The notes beneath the pieces are model-generated. The model saw only the letters and a list, made by a program, of their open reading frames with translations, was not told where the DNA came from and made no database searches. Shown here piece after piece: positions 50,462 through 61,071 of a stretch of DNA of 64,000 bases. The stretch is taken from positions 367,462-431,461 of the forward strand of contig KV425575.1 of NCBI GenBank assembly GCA_001632425.1, in the 5' to 3' direction. The position numbers and the translations under genes were made by a program. This DNA is from Neolentinus lepideus HHB14362 ss-1 (taxonomy: Eukaryota > Basidiomycota > Agaricomycetes > Gloeophyllales > Gloeophyllaceae). Every line of letters begins with the position of its first letter. Position 1 is the first letter of the stretch.

Positions 50462-52564
50462 ATGGCATCGGAACCAGCAACCTTCTTTGCTCTCATCGTC
50501 GGAATAAATGACTACAGCGATGCAGTATTTGAAGACGGAGAAGAAAATCTCTCCCATGCAGTCAACGATGCAAAGAGGATGCGTGAATTCCTCACCAAGA
50601 CATTGGATGTGCAGGAGGTCAACATTGCACAAATTTACGACAAAGCAGCCACACGAGATCATATCCTTTCCACGTTTCGCACCCATCTGATCGAAAACCC
50701 AGCAATCAAACATGGTGACCCTGTTCTCTTTTATTTTGCGGGCCATGGTGCGCAGCATATCGATCCTCAGGAAGAAGAAAGTCCGGTGTCCCACCAGAAT
50801 TACGATGGCAGCAGCCCTCAGACCGACTATGATGAGGATCACATACTAGTACTAGAGGCGATATGTCCCGCCGACCGATGTCCAGATTCTGTTCCGGATA
50901 TCCAGGATCGGGAGCTTGGAGTGCTCCTGCGGAGGCTGGCAGAATCGAAGGGCGACAACGTAACCGTAATTATGGATTGTTGCCATTCGGGTAGTGGAAC
51001 CAGAGGTGCCTCGAGCATATGGAGCGGGCAACGAGCGCGCTGTCTGCGTCCGCTGCGACACACGCGACCCGTTCCGACAGCGTTGACTGCGGAATCGTCA
51101 CGTTATCGTCACGCAGACATGAAGTATCGTAGCCTTCACACCCATGTACTTCTCGCGGCCTGTCGCCCCGATGAACAGGCATGGGAGACCAGGCACGGCG
51201 GCTGGTTCACGTCGAAGTTACTACAGCTCCTCAGCAGTCATTCTCTGCCCACCATGACCTATGCTTCTCTTATGGCGAAAGTGGAGAAAATGAAGGTCAA
51301 GCGTACCTCTGAGGAACCAGGAGACGAGAAGGATGAAAACGGGGAGCCAGTCATGGTGCATACATCGTGGTGGTGCACACAAACACCACAATGCGAAGGC
51401 AGATTGAAAGACAGACTGTTGTTTGACGGGAAATGTCTTGGAGCAGACAGAAGATTGGTTCGTCTGAGAGATAAGAACGGGCGTGTCAAGGTCAAGGCAG
51501 GGGATATACATGGAGTAACGCCGGGTACCCAGTTCCTGATTCAGAAAGGCAACCTGTTTTCATCGGCACCAGACATTCTCAGTAAAGCTGTGGCAACTGA
51601 GGTCGAGGCTGTCGCCAGCTATGTCGAGCTTTCGAGCCCACTCAAGGGTGGAACCGCAGTCAAAGACTGTTTTGCTCGAATCATACATCGGCTGGAGCCT
51701 CCATATGGTCTAGCATTCACATCTCCGACATGTTCTACACGTCAAGACATCGTGCAGGCTGGTTTACAAGCGTTGACAGAGGAAGACAGTGAAGAGCTGG
51801 ACGTGCCTCTCGTGCACTCCTCTTCGGAGGAAGAGAGACTACTGGTGACGATACATGAAGACAAGATGGAGCTGGTCAGGAATTGGCCGCTGCTCATAGA
51901 TAATTACCATGGAAGTGTCCCCATGACCATATTGTCACTCAACTCTAACCCGGGAGAAAGAGGTGTGTATGACTTGCAGCGCATATGTGCCCTCGCACGC
52001 TTCGACTTCTACCTCCACCACGAAAATCCCGCCCATCCCTACCGAGGACGCGTGTCAGCGAAACTATACAAAGTCAGACCTGGACGTCCAGACCGGTCTC
52101 GTAATCTCGCAGAAGGCGGTGTTGCGCACTTACAGAATGACAATTCCACTGAGTACGCTCTTCATCTGGAGAACACCGGCGGACCGCTCTATCTGGCTGT
52201 ATATTACTTTGATCCCAGCAACCACGCCATCCAGGAGATCTACAAGGCCCCGGCGCATAACCCAAGCATGGGGCCTCTTAAAAAATCCTTGATGATAGGT
52301 GAAGGACCTCTTGAGAGTCCCATCTCCTTCTTCTTGGGAGAAGGCGAAGACGAAGATACGGGTTTCGTCAAGATCTTTTTGTCGGAACGTTACGCGGAAA
52401 TGAAGATGATTGAACAGGATGACGATTTCACGCCCATGCCTTCTGGCGAGAGCAAGGAGCAAAATAGGCACACTGATGCAGAAGATTACAGAAAGCCTGG
52501 GAACTGGGACAGTATCACGTTGTGTATCAAGGTTCACCGTGACTTGGAATCAGCCCGACCGTAG
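50462..52564 (+). CDS. Caspase-fold (peptidase C14) protein, metacaspase-like
   Basis: Single exon, 700 residues. The caspase domain occupies about residues 1-270: FFALIVGINDYSD, LSHAVNDAKRMREFL, VLFYFAGHGAQ with the catalytic His95, and VTVIMDCCHSGSGTR with catalytic Cys174, then HTHVLLAACRPDEQAWET and GWFTSKLLQLL. There is no proline-rich prodomain. The C-terminal ~430 residues are a separate unrecognised region (GDIHGVTPGTQFLIQKGN, LYLAVYYFDPS, FFLGEGEDEDTGFVKIFLSE), a layout common in agaricomycete caspase-domain proteins. The expected specificity is Arg/Lys rather than Asp. The stop is at 52562-52564. The absence of introns in an intron-rich neighbourhood is notable. A role in regulated cell death or in allorecognition is possible but not shown. 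Confidence 0.82.
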   Translation: MASEPATFFALIVGINDYSDAVFEDGEENLSHAVNDAKRMREFLTKTLDVQEVNIAQIYDKAATRDHILSTFRTHLIENPAIKHGDPVLFYFAGHGAQHIDPQEEESPVSHQNYDGSSPQTDYDEDHILVLEAICPADRCPDSVPDIQDRELGVLLRRLAESKGDNVTVIMDCCHSGSGTRGASSIWSGQRARCLRPLRHTRPVPTALTAESSRYRHADMKYRSLHTHVLLAACRPDEQAWETRHGGWFTSKLLQLLSSHSLPTMTYASLMAKVEKMKVKRTSEEPGDEKDENGEPVMVHTSWWCTQTPQCEGRLKDRLLFDGKCLGADRRLVRLRDKNGRVKVKAGDIHGVTPGTQFLIQKGNLFSSAPDILSKAVATEVEAVASYVELSSPLKGGTAVKDCFARIIHRLEPPYGLAFTSPTCSTRQDIVQAGLQALTEEDSEELDVPLVHSSSEEERLLVTIHEDKMELVRNWPLLIDNYHGSVPMTILSLNSNPGERGVYDLQRICALARFDFYLHHENPAHPYRGRVSAKLYKVRPGRPDRSRNLAEGGVAHLQNDNSTEYALHLENTGGPLYLAVYYFDPSNHAIQEIYKAPAHNPSMGPLKKSLMIGEGPLESPISFFLGEGEDEDTGFVKIFLSERYAEMKMIEQDDDFTPMPSGESKEQNRHTDAEDYRKPGNWDSITLCIKVHRDLESARP

Positions 52565-53395
52565 CGTATGCCATGATCTCCCTGAAATTGGTCTTGATCA
52601 TCCATATGTGATATGATACCTTGCCATAGACATACGTATTGTGGAATGCAATACGAGTTCATATATTTTCATGCTAAGGCGTGTTTGCAGGTGGGCTACT
52701 TAGCAGAGCATAAATACCGCATCCAAGCATGCCCACCTTGCACGCTCCTCACCTGGTCCCGCTAGGCCTTACCAGCCTCCTTTGAAAGCCAATCACCGAG
52801 GATGTGCCGTTCCGTTGCCACAGCCAGACTGGAAGAGGATGTACTTGAGAAAATCTGTAGAAGTGCGAGCAGGTCAACGGGTCAACGTCAGACCCAATGC
52901 ATCTCCCCCTCTATTCCTGCTTCATCGCACAGGGAACTGGTGCATGTGGCCTGAGCAGAGAGCGTGGTGACACACCAAATTGCGTCCCTATCCGTGTCAA
53001 CATCTTTAGCCAGGATGGAGCAGACCCTGTCCAAGAATAATTTGGAGAGAATGCTATTGAAGTCCGGGTGGTATCTCCTGAAGTACGAGTAGAGGTGATG
53101 AAGACGTACCCAATCGTATGGAATCCACAACCCGGCGGTTAGAGGGAATCGCCGTGCGGATCAGCTGACCTGGCTAGAAACAATGATATCATACCGAGTA
53201 ATTGTCAGCTTAATCATAACAGGTCATTGTCAATCTGCCAGAGAAACATGAATGAGGGAGCACACGCTAGCAAATGCGAAGGGTCGAGATAGCGCAAATA
53301 GCAACGAAACCAGACAAACACATAAACAAAGTCCTAGCTCGACGTACAAGCTCTTTCTTTCTTCATTTACGTCCGCTTGTAGTCGTCACTACAAA
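52565..53395. other. Gene-free stretch
   Basis: Caspase gene 3' flank and intergenic sequence. No gene, repeat or RNA recognised. Confidence 0.4.
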
Positions 53396-53640
53396 GTCAC
53401 TACAAACTTGTTTTGTAGTCTCATTTCTTGATATTTTCTTCCTCACTTTCATAGACTTGCTTCATTTTCTCCGTGCTTCTCAATATAAGCTTTTGGTATA
53501 TATTTGCATTATTAATAATATTTCTGTATTTTTAGCGTTTTATTTGCATTTGGGAGACCCAGTACACTCTGAGAGGTGTTTCTTACCATGGGAACCAGAC
53601 TACAACGACGGTTTGTAGTGGGTGGCGCAGCGTCGCGCCG
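53396..53640. repeat. Older repeat, copy A (CACTACAAAC...GTTTGTAGTG ends)
   Basis: It starts CACTACAAACTTG and ends GGTTTGTAGTG, an inverted pair of 9-11 bp. Its right part (from CTTCTCAATAT at about 53478) is clearly related to 61588-61752, at perhaps 65-75 percent identity. Similarity continues a few bases past the inverted end (GGTGGCRCAG), so the true boundary is uncertain. It is probably a MITE or LTR fragment. Confidence 0.45.
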
Positions 53641-53759
53641 CGTCGATTCCAAACACTGGCCTTTGATTGGCCAGATGCTCGCTCGCGCGGGTCACAAAGG
53701 GCTTCAAGCTTACTAGACTCTAGTGTATAATCTTAGCTTGTAATTGCCTACTGACTTCA

Positions 53760-54729
53760 NNNNNNNNNNNNNNNNNNNNNNNNNNNNNNNNNNNNNNNNN
53801 NNNNNNNNNNNNNNNNNNNNNNNNNNNNNNNNNNNNNNNNNNNNNNNNNNNNNNNNNNNNNNNNNNNNNNNNNNNNNNNNNNNNNNNNNNNNNNNNNNNN
53901 NNNNNNNNNNNNNNNNNNNNNNNNNNNNNNNNNNNNNNNNNNNNNNNNNNNNNNNNNNNNNNNNNNNNNNNNNNNNNNNNNNNNNNNNNNNNNNNNNNNN
54001 NNNNNNNNNNNNNNNNNNNNNNNNNNNNNNNNNNNNNNNNNNNNNNNNNNNNNNNNNNNNNNNNNNNNNNNNNNNNNNNNNNNNNNNNNNNNNNNNNNNN
54101 NNNNNNNNNNNNNNNNNNNNNNNNNNNNNNNNNNNNNNNNNNNNNNNNNNNNNNNNNNNNNNNNNNNNNNNNNNNNNNNNNNNNNNNNNNNNNNNNNNNN
54201 NNNNNNNNNNNNNNNNNNNNNNNNNNNNNNNNNNNNNNNNNNNNNNNNNNNNNNNNNNNNNNNNNNNNNNNNNNNNNNNNNNNNNNNNNNNNNNNNNNNN
54301 NNNNNNNNNNNNNNNNNNNNNNNNNNNNNNNNNNNNNNNNNNNNNNNNNNNNNNNNNNNNNNNNNNNNNNNNNNNNNNNNNNNNNNNNNNNNNNNNNNNN
54401 NNNNNNNNNNNNNNNNNNNNNNNNNNNNNNNNNNNNNNNNNNNNNNNNNNNNNNNNNNNNNNNNNNNNNNNNNNNNNNNNNNNNNNNNNNNNNNNNNNNN
54501 NNNNNNNNNNNNNNNNNNNNNNNNNNNNNNNNNNNNNNNNNNNNNNNNNNNNNNNNNNNNNNNNNNNNNNNNNNNNNNNNNNNNNNNNNNNNNNNNNNNN
54601 NNNNNNNNNNNNNNNNNNNNNNNNNNNNNNNNNNNNNNNNNNNNNNNNNNNNNNNNNNNNNNNNNNNNNNNNNNNNNNNNNNNNNNNNNNNNNNNNNNNN
54701 NNNNNNNNNNNNNNNNNNNNNNNNNNNNN
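53760..54729. other. Assembly gap (970 N)
   Basis: A run of N. It covers the left part of the retrotransposon's left LTR and the left host junction, so that target duplication cannot be read. The run length may be an estimate. Confidence 0.99.
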
Positions 54730-54886
54730 ATAGCATAGAAGCAGGGGAATGTAATGAATCGTGAAATGGCGGAGCATGTGAAATGTGTTAGGAAGCGGAA
54801 ATAGTGATACCAAAAGGGACAGGCGCTCATGTGGCTACTGTGGCTGCTACTGTGGCTGATGTGGCGTCGTAACCGCCAGGGTTACA
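54730..54886 (-). repeat. Left (3') LTR, visible part
   Basis: The last 157 bp of the LTR, ending GGCGGTTACGACG when read inward. It matches 61424-61580 with few differences (for example CGCTCATG against CACTCATG). The remainder is hidden in the gap. Confidence 0.85.
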
Positions 54887-54900
54887 CTCTCCCCCCCCAG
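54887..54900 (-). other. Polypurine tract
   Basis: On the minus strand CTGGGGGGGGAGAG immediately precedes the TGTAACC start of the 3' LTR, the standard place for plus-strand priming. Confidence 0.7.
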
Positions 54901-54936
54901 AAAGAAATCTTGCGCAACTTGAGTGGTGAAAGAGGG

Positions 54937-56866
54937 TTATGTGTGTGGGTGGTCTTGTAGCCACTGATCCAAGGCTTCGCAGTCTTCCAACTCTCGGCAT
55001 GGGAGCCATAAGTCATCTTGCTTGTCGTAGCCGGTCCAGCGTATGAGGTATTGCCAGCCGCGGCTGCATCTTCATTGGTCAATGATTCGTTCAATGGTCC
55101 ACTCTTGTTCTCCATCTGGTGTGACGATAGGACCTGGCCGTGGTAGTTCGCGAGATGGGAAAAGATCTGGGTCGTTCGGGTGGAAGGGAGCGAGATGTTT
55201 TGCATGAAACTCGGGAAGAATGTTCGGGACATTGGGCATATCTAGAGTGTATACAGATTTGTCAGAATGGCATGCAATGATACGATATGGACCGTCATAG
55301 CGTGGCATGAATTTCGCGACCCGTTTGTCTCCACAGGTTTTATATTCACAGCAGCAGTTGCGTGTCGAGAGCATTACAAGGTCGCCGACTTGAAAAGATG
55401 GTTCCGGACCTCGCGCACAGTTGGCGAAATATGCTTGGTCAACCTTTGCAGCGAGTAGCTGGTCGCATGTGTCGGCGACGTTGGATTGGATCATCTCAAG
55501 CAGTTGGGCTGCATCTAGGGTCTTGGGCATTGGGGCATCGATGACAAGGGGGGGAATGATTCTCGGGCTTCGACCAAAATGAAGCTGGAACGGAGTATAA
55601 CCAGTAGCGCTGTTGACTGTGTTCATGATTGCGAAACGCACCTGGGGCAAGGCTTTTACCCAACCCTTCTGGTTGCAGTTTACGTGATACCGCAAACATT
55701 GGTTTATAGTTTTGTTGGAACGTTCACTAGACCCATCAGTTTCCAGGTGGAAGGCGGTAGACATCTTGAGTTTGATTCCGGCGAGTTTCGTGAGAGCTTT
55801 CCAGAATTCACTGAGGAATAGATGGTCCCTGTCGGACACAATATTTGTTGGTAAGCCATTTTCACAATACCAGTTGTCGAAGAACACGATGGCAAAATCT
55901 TTCGCAGTTAGGGTAGAATGCGTCGGGATTATCCTGATGTCGGAACCGAGACGATCAGTGAGTGTTAATAGCATATCGTAACCCTCGTTGGGAGGTAGTG
56001 GTCCTATGAAGTCAATTGCAACCGAATCGCACCGTTCATCGGGAATGGGGAGCGGGTGTAAGGGTCCAGCGGGTTGTTGGGTACAGTCCTTATTGCGTTG
56101 ACAGGTGGGGCAAGATGGAATATAGGATGTTTCGAGCTCTTGTCTCATGTTCGGCCAATAATACGAACGGCGAAGTGAAGCATACATTTTGTTGAACCCA
56201 AAGTGATTGAGGTTGTCGTGAGCAAGTCAAAACAGGGTTTCACGTAGACCAGCGACGCGAGGGACAACCAGATGATCTGCCAAGTAAATGAGCCCGTCGC
56301 GGACCTCTAAGCCTGGTGTAGATTGCTGAGACGTGAGGAGTTTTTGACAGAACTTATCCTCTGTGTATCCTGCTTGGATTTCATTTATGTAAATAGGATC
56401 AGTCACGATGTCCATCACCGCAGCGATTAGTGAGGACTTAGCGGGAATCGTCTTTGACAATTGCTGAGCTGCATACATCGGGGACATGTCGACCTGAACA
56501 GATGCGACCATGGACGCATCAGGTGTGGGGGATTCTTCGCGAAGGCGAGAAAGGGTGTCAGCTACTGTATTGTCTTCTCCTTTGATATAATGAAATTCAA
56601 AATTGTATTGCGCAAGGAACTCTTGCCAGCAGATCTGGTGACGTGAAAGGTGTTTCTGTGTATGGAAATTCTCCAGAGTGCGATGATCTGTGTATACAGT
56701 GAACGGCACACCTAAGAGGTCAACACGCCACTTCTCGAGAGCACGGATAACTGCCAAGAGTTCTTGTTCGTGGACCAGATAATTAAGTTGAGCTCCATGT
56801 AGTTGGGTGGAATCGAAGGCAACTGGTTGTGCAGTCTCCCAGGTTTCGCCATAGGAGAGAACTGCC
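54937..56866 (-). pseudogene. Retrotransposon pol, C-terminal part: RNase H, integrase, chromodomain
   Basis: After the inserted element the frame resumes with TGAVLSYGETWETAQPVAF and the RNase H residues ELLAVIRALEKWR and YTDHRTLENF. The integrase zinc-binding region has HDNLNHFG and SCPTCQRNK; the DDE core has VAIDFIGPLP, SDRDHLFLSEFW and TDGSSERSNKTIN. A GPY-like segment (MPRYDGPYRIIA) leads to a chromodomain (EWTIERIIDQ, then GWQYLIRWTGYD, LWLPCRELED). Two in-frame TGA codons interrupt it: at 56227-56229, between RETLF and LAHDNL, and at 55072-55074, inside the chromodomain. Both sit where related elements usually have Arg, which fits CGA to TGA changes. The final stop is TAA 54937-54939. 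Confidence 0.85.
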
Positions 56867-56870
56867 CCGG

Positions 56871-58163
56871 TGATATGCACAGACACACGACGAGACCCAC
56901 GGAAAAGAGACCTAAAGGGTAGACACAACCACAAAGCAAACACCAAAGCCCTTGGTGTCAGATGGCTGCGAGGCCCGGGGTAAACGAAGGGTAATATAGT
57001 TCGGAGGGGATGGGTGGCGGTGAGACGTATAGGTGGGGCTAAAGGAAGGTTGGCGCCAAGTCGCTACTTGGTGGCAGTCTGTAGGATGAAGGTGACGCTA
57101 TGCGCTATGTAGCGCTATATGTGCGGCGCTGTATGGGCGCTGTACGATGGTCCTCTTGCTCGGTGCTATGTGGTCTTCGACGCTCTATAGTGGAGCGCTG
57201 TTGGTAGTCGCTATCTCTAACTCGGACGTATGTTGACTCTGATTAGTACTATGCTACAGCGCATGAGGCTGTCTTTGAGAAGGGAACGTATATGTGGTGA
57301 CTTACGAACAGCGACGCTACGCTGGTGTACTCTGTCGCTATCTCTGGGTGAAGTCGGAGGTACGCAAGAGTACCTAAACGCGGGTTGTAAGATGGACTAA
57401 GAAAGCTCTGGCGCAAGACTGAAATCTGAAGTGTGTGGTGAAGAATGACTTGTTGTGCGGATAGTAAAGTAATGGCTTAAATACATAAGAAAGACTACTC
57501 CGCGTCCGATCCTATCTACCTACGACGGCGAGTTGTGCCTCTGCTCAGCCTCACATCCATACGACTGGTACTGCCTTGCTCCTAATCCACATGCGCTCTG
57601 CGACCAATATCCTGCGCGACGAACTCTAGCACGCGCGCCGCTCCGCGGACGGGAGCCAGTCGGGTGCGTCTTGACTTTGCGTTAGAGCGCGCCTCTTCGA
57701 TAATCCGGGGGCGGGCTATGCTGCCGATAGAGGGATAAAGGGCGGGGCCGTTCTGTGGTGCGGCGGTGTCGTGATAGCCGTGGTCGTGCCATGTGTCGAT
57801 GCGCACTGCACGCATAAGGAAAGTCGCGCCAATAGAACTCGCGCTGATCCGAGGCGACGGCGGGCTGTACGCCATATGGAAAGGCGCCCTGAGACACCGC
57901 CTCGGTTCGGACCACAGTAAGAATGCCGGCCGACGCATTGCCGAAATGCCGATGACTCGACTGAATGACGCCCGACGTCCGAGCTACCGAGGAGCTGTCC
58001 TAAGTCCGCCGAGGAGCCGAGAGCCTTGTCGCTGGTGCGTAGGGTCGCTAGTGCGCAGAGTACCGACAGTGCACTATTGAGTCGCTAAGTCGCCGTTCCC
58101 ACGAAGCGCGCGGAATCGCTCTAAGTCGCGTTTTCTGGGGTCAGAAGCCAACGGGGCCTATCA
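56871..58163. mobile_element. 1293-bp insertion in RNase H, probable solo LTR
   Basis: Bounded by CCGG at 56867-56870 and 58164-58167, an exact 4-bp duplication. Its ends are TGATA and TATCA, the TG...CA form of an LTR. Removing it with one CCGG restores the RNase H reading frame DASQYCTG-AVLSYG. It has no coding frame of note: a 95-118 codon frame on each strand at 57582-58080 has no motif. GC-rich repeated GCGCTAT/GCGCTGT words occur at 57110-57200. It is unrelated to the host element's own LTR. A solo LTR is the simplest reading; another short-TIR element is possible. Confidence 0.75.
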
Positions 58164-59740
58164 CCGGTACAGTATTGACTGGCGTCAGTGGTCACGAATA
58201 TTTTGTTGTTACCCATATTATTGTGATCGATGGTCGTCAGGCATTCTCTGCTTGTGACTAGTGTTTTGATGGCATTGAAGGCGAGGTGGTGGTTAGGCGT
58301 CCAGCCTGGCCACTCCTTATCTGCTTCTTTAGTCGTCAATGGTGTCAGAATGCAAGTGTACTCAGCGAGTTTCAGGAGGAAGGATGCAATGTAACGAACA
58401 AGTCCGAGAAAGGCTCGGACGTCTCCTGCATTCTTAGGTATGGGCCAATTCAGGATCTTGTCGACCTTGGAGGGGTCGGCTTCAATGCCGCGCGAAGAGA
58501 CGACATGACCTAAGAAGTGGATTTCTGTACAGAATAATTGAGTTTTCTTTGGCGAGCAGAAGAGTGAAGCATCACGGAGCACGTCGAGTATCAATCGAAT
58601 GTTTGCCTGGTGTTCTTCGAGGGTGCTGGACCAAATAACGATGTCGTCTAGGTATACATGACATATCTTGCCTATAAATTTCCATAGTGCACAGAACATT
58701 CCCCATTGGTGGGTGGTGGGGGCGTTCTGGCCACCCTGTGGCATCACGAGCCACTCGTATAAGCCGAATGGTGTCCAAACAGTGGTGTATGGGACATCAT
58801 CGGGGTGCATACAGGTCTGAAAGAATGAGTTAGTCATATCTATCTTTGCGAAGAAATGTCCCTTAGCGCAGTCAGAAAGTATCTCATCTATGCGCGGTAG
58901 TGGGTGGCTGTCCGGGACGGTGTTGGTGTTGAGTTCCCTGTAGTCATTTACCCATCTTGGAAGGGCGGAGGGATCGGCCTTAGGAATTAAGAAGGCAGGC
59001 AAGCAGTACGGGCTGGAGGATGGACGCATCCTTCCTGCTTCCAAGTGTTGTGTCAGCAGAGTATGCCACGCATCTCGGTATTTCTTCAGGCAGGAGTATT
59101 GTCGTCTGGCGATAATCTTGTTCAGATCCTTTAATTTGATATGGTGAAGGATGTTGGTAGGTAGCCAGAGGGTGGGAGGGATATCATCCGGGAAAAGGTC
59201 AGCGTATTCACTTTTAAAACTGGTGTCGGCGGTAGCAAGCTGTTCTTGGAGTGTGAGGGTGTCGATCTGGTCGCGGACGGCTGCTATGACATCAAAAGGT
59301 TCTGCGATGAAGGCAATAGCGTCAATAGTTTTGCGAACTGGGACCAAGCGGTCCTTCAGTTCAGCAATGGTTTCGCAGTGGAGAGCGTTCGTGTGTTGGG
59401 CTGCTTCGCACTCACACTTTTGGGGATCATCAGAATGTGCAGCAACCTTAGGTTGATACAAGGACGGATTTAGGAGATCATAACCATTTGCTTTATCAAC
59501 TGCGGTGCAGTTCTCTGTATCAATCACAAGACAGTTCGCAGACTGGAAGTTTATGCCACAAAGAAAATCACAACAAAGGTTCGGGGCGATGACAACACAG
59601 ATAACTCGGGAATGCCAGTTCCCATCACAAGAAGAAATAGAGACTTTAACAAATTCAGAGAGAGAAATACGGGAAAGAGGGACTCCTTCAGAGTTCATGG
59701 CGAGGCGTGCACTGCGTGCTTTAGGTAGATGAAAACGTCA
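58164..59740 (-). pseudogene. Retrotransposon pol, N-terminal part: protease tail and reverse transcriptase
   Basis: It continues the gag frame after the TGA at 59738-59740 (RFHLPKARSARLAMNSEGV). The protease tail is CCDFLCGINFQSANCLVID. Reverse transcriptase motifs are in order: LEAGRMRPSSSPYCLPAFLI, RWVNDYRELNTNTVPDSHPL, FFAKIDMTNSFFQTCMHPDD, WLVMPQGGQNAPTTHQ, and the catalytic VYLDDIVIWS, followed by LFCTEIHFLGHVVSSRGIEA and RAFLGLVRYIASF. It ends at DASQYC, the first RNase H aspartate region, where the 1293-bp element is inserted. Confidence 0.88.
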
Positions 59741-60988
59741 TAATCCTAGTCGCTGCGCAAGGGCATCAGAGATGAGTGTCATTCCAGAACCGTGATCGAG
59801 CATTGCAGTGATGGGAATGGGCCCGTCAACGGTGGGGCCGCTAATGTGGCATGGGAAGTCAAGGATGGGAAGAGAAACATGTATGCACTCATCAGTATCT
59901 TCCTCGTCATCTTCGATCACCGCAGAAGGTAGTACAACTTTGCGGATAGCAGCAACCACATCCTTGGGACCATCGTCGATGACTGCAGCAACCGGGGCAG
60001 GCGCACGAGTGTTCGAGCATTGGCGTGTCACAGCTAAGGCGTCAGCCTCTGTCAGGGTCCGGTAGGTCTCAACTTTGGGAAACCCGTTGGGGCATTCGCT
60101 AGATCGGTGTGTAACATTGAAACATCGGCAGCGGTAGCAGCCTTGGTATCTATTGAGGAGATCCTTTTTGGCATCACTGAGTTTCGGGAGTTTCGGTTTT
60201 GAAGAGGAGGAGGAGGAACTAGCAGAGGTCGTGGTGTGTGAGGTATTATATGAAGAGGAGGGCTTAGTAGAGGTAGATGCAGGGGTAGAATGAGCAAAAG
60301 AGGTTGTCTTGTTCTTCTGTAAGAGACGTAGCATCTTGAGCTCGTTACGGGTGTGCTCCTCATCGCGGATGCGGACGGCTTCGAGCCAGTCATTGAAGTC
60401 TTCAACTTTTTTGACCTTGTCACGCTTAACAAGGTCCTTGGTTTCTTCATTCATATGAGTTTTCAAGTGTTTGCGGACCGTAGCCTCATCAAGGTGAGAG
60501 GTGGTGCCAGAGAGAAGAGCGTTCTGGGACTGAAATTCAATCTGCCAGTTGTAAAAGGTGTCGTCACCCTGAGTAGAAAGAAGGAGCTTATCGTGCAAGG
60601 TATCGTCCCAATCAGCACGAAGGAATCTCTTCTGCATCTCTTCAATATACTTCTCGAGTGTTAACGCATTGATCTTGGCCTTGTTGACACGGTACCAATC
60701 ACGGATGCGGGGATCACGCATACCATATGAGACTTTACGTACGTAGTCCTCGGGTTTCAGATCCTTCGTGTTTTCACAGTAGCTTTCACAGGCTTCGGCC
60801 CACTCACAAAGGATGAGCGGTGTGAGCTCGCCAGCAGATAAAATAGGCGCACTCTTCGAGGAGGCTTGTTTGACCGAGGCCGTGCTGCCTTTGGTTGTTG
60901 TCATCATCGGCAAGCAGCGTCGGGGTAGATAATCGTCGTCAGAGGAAGAGGGAGAAACAGATGTAAGGCTTGGGGGTGGAGACAACAA
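59738..60988 (-). CDS. Retrotransposon Gag with N-terminal part of protease
   Basis: 416 codons ending at a TGA. The capsid-like region covers about residues 50-220 (LILCEWAEACESYCENTKDL, VSYGMRDPRIRDWYRVNKAK, WQIEFQSQNALLSG), followed by a Ser/Thr-rich linker and a zinc knuckle CYRCRCFNVTHRSSEC (CX2CX6HX4C). The protease begins with ITAMLDHGSGMTLISDALAQ: the active-site triplet reads D-H-G where DTG or DSG is usual. The frame stays open past the TGA into pol, so a readthrough fusion is conceivable, but a mutation is more likely. Confidence 0.85.
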   Translation of the reverse strand: MLSPPPSLTSVSPSSSDDDYLPRRCLPMMTTTKGSTASVKQASSKSAPILSAGELTPLILCEWAEACESYCENTKDLKPEDYVRKVSYGMRDPRIRDWYRVNKAKINALTLEKYIEEMQKRFLRADWDDTLHDKLLLSTQGDDTFYNWQIEFQSQNALLSGTTSHLDEATVRKHLKTHMNEETKDLVKRDKVKKVEDFNDWLEAVRIRDEEHTRNELKMLRLLQKNKTTSFAHSTPASTSTKPSSSYNTSHTTTSASSSSSSSKPKLPKLSDAKKDLLNRYQGCYRCRCFNVTHRSSECPNGFPKVETYRTLTEADALAVTRQCSNTRAPAPVAAVIDDGPKDVVAAIRKVVLPSAVIEDDEEDTDECIHVSLPILDFPCHISGPTVDGPIPITAMLDHGSGMTLISDALAQRLGL

Positions 60989-61052
60989 GGGACTATCAGA
61001 AGAGTTATGAAAGGGTAAGAGTCCAGAAAGATGTTGCGCCTGCGTAGCGGCA

Positions 61053-61068
61053 TGGGTAGTTGGCGCCA
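61053..61068 (-). other. Candidate primer-binding site
   Basis: On the minus strand TGGCGCCAACTACCCA starts three bases after the LTR ends in CTGTCA. TGG at this place is typical of tRNA-primed LTR elements. The primer tRNA was not identified. Confidence 0.55.
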
Positions 61069-61071
61069 GCT

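Noticed and set aside
57582..58080. Coding frames inside the 1293-bp insertion
   Set aside because: They are GC-rich chance frames on both strands without motifs; the element behaves as a non-coding LTR.
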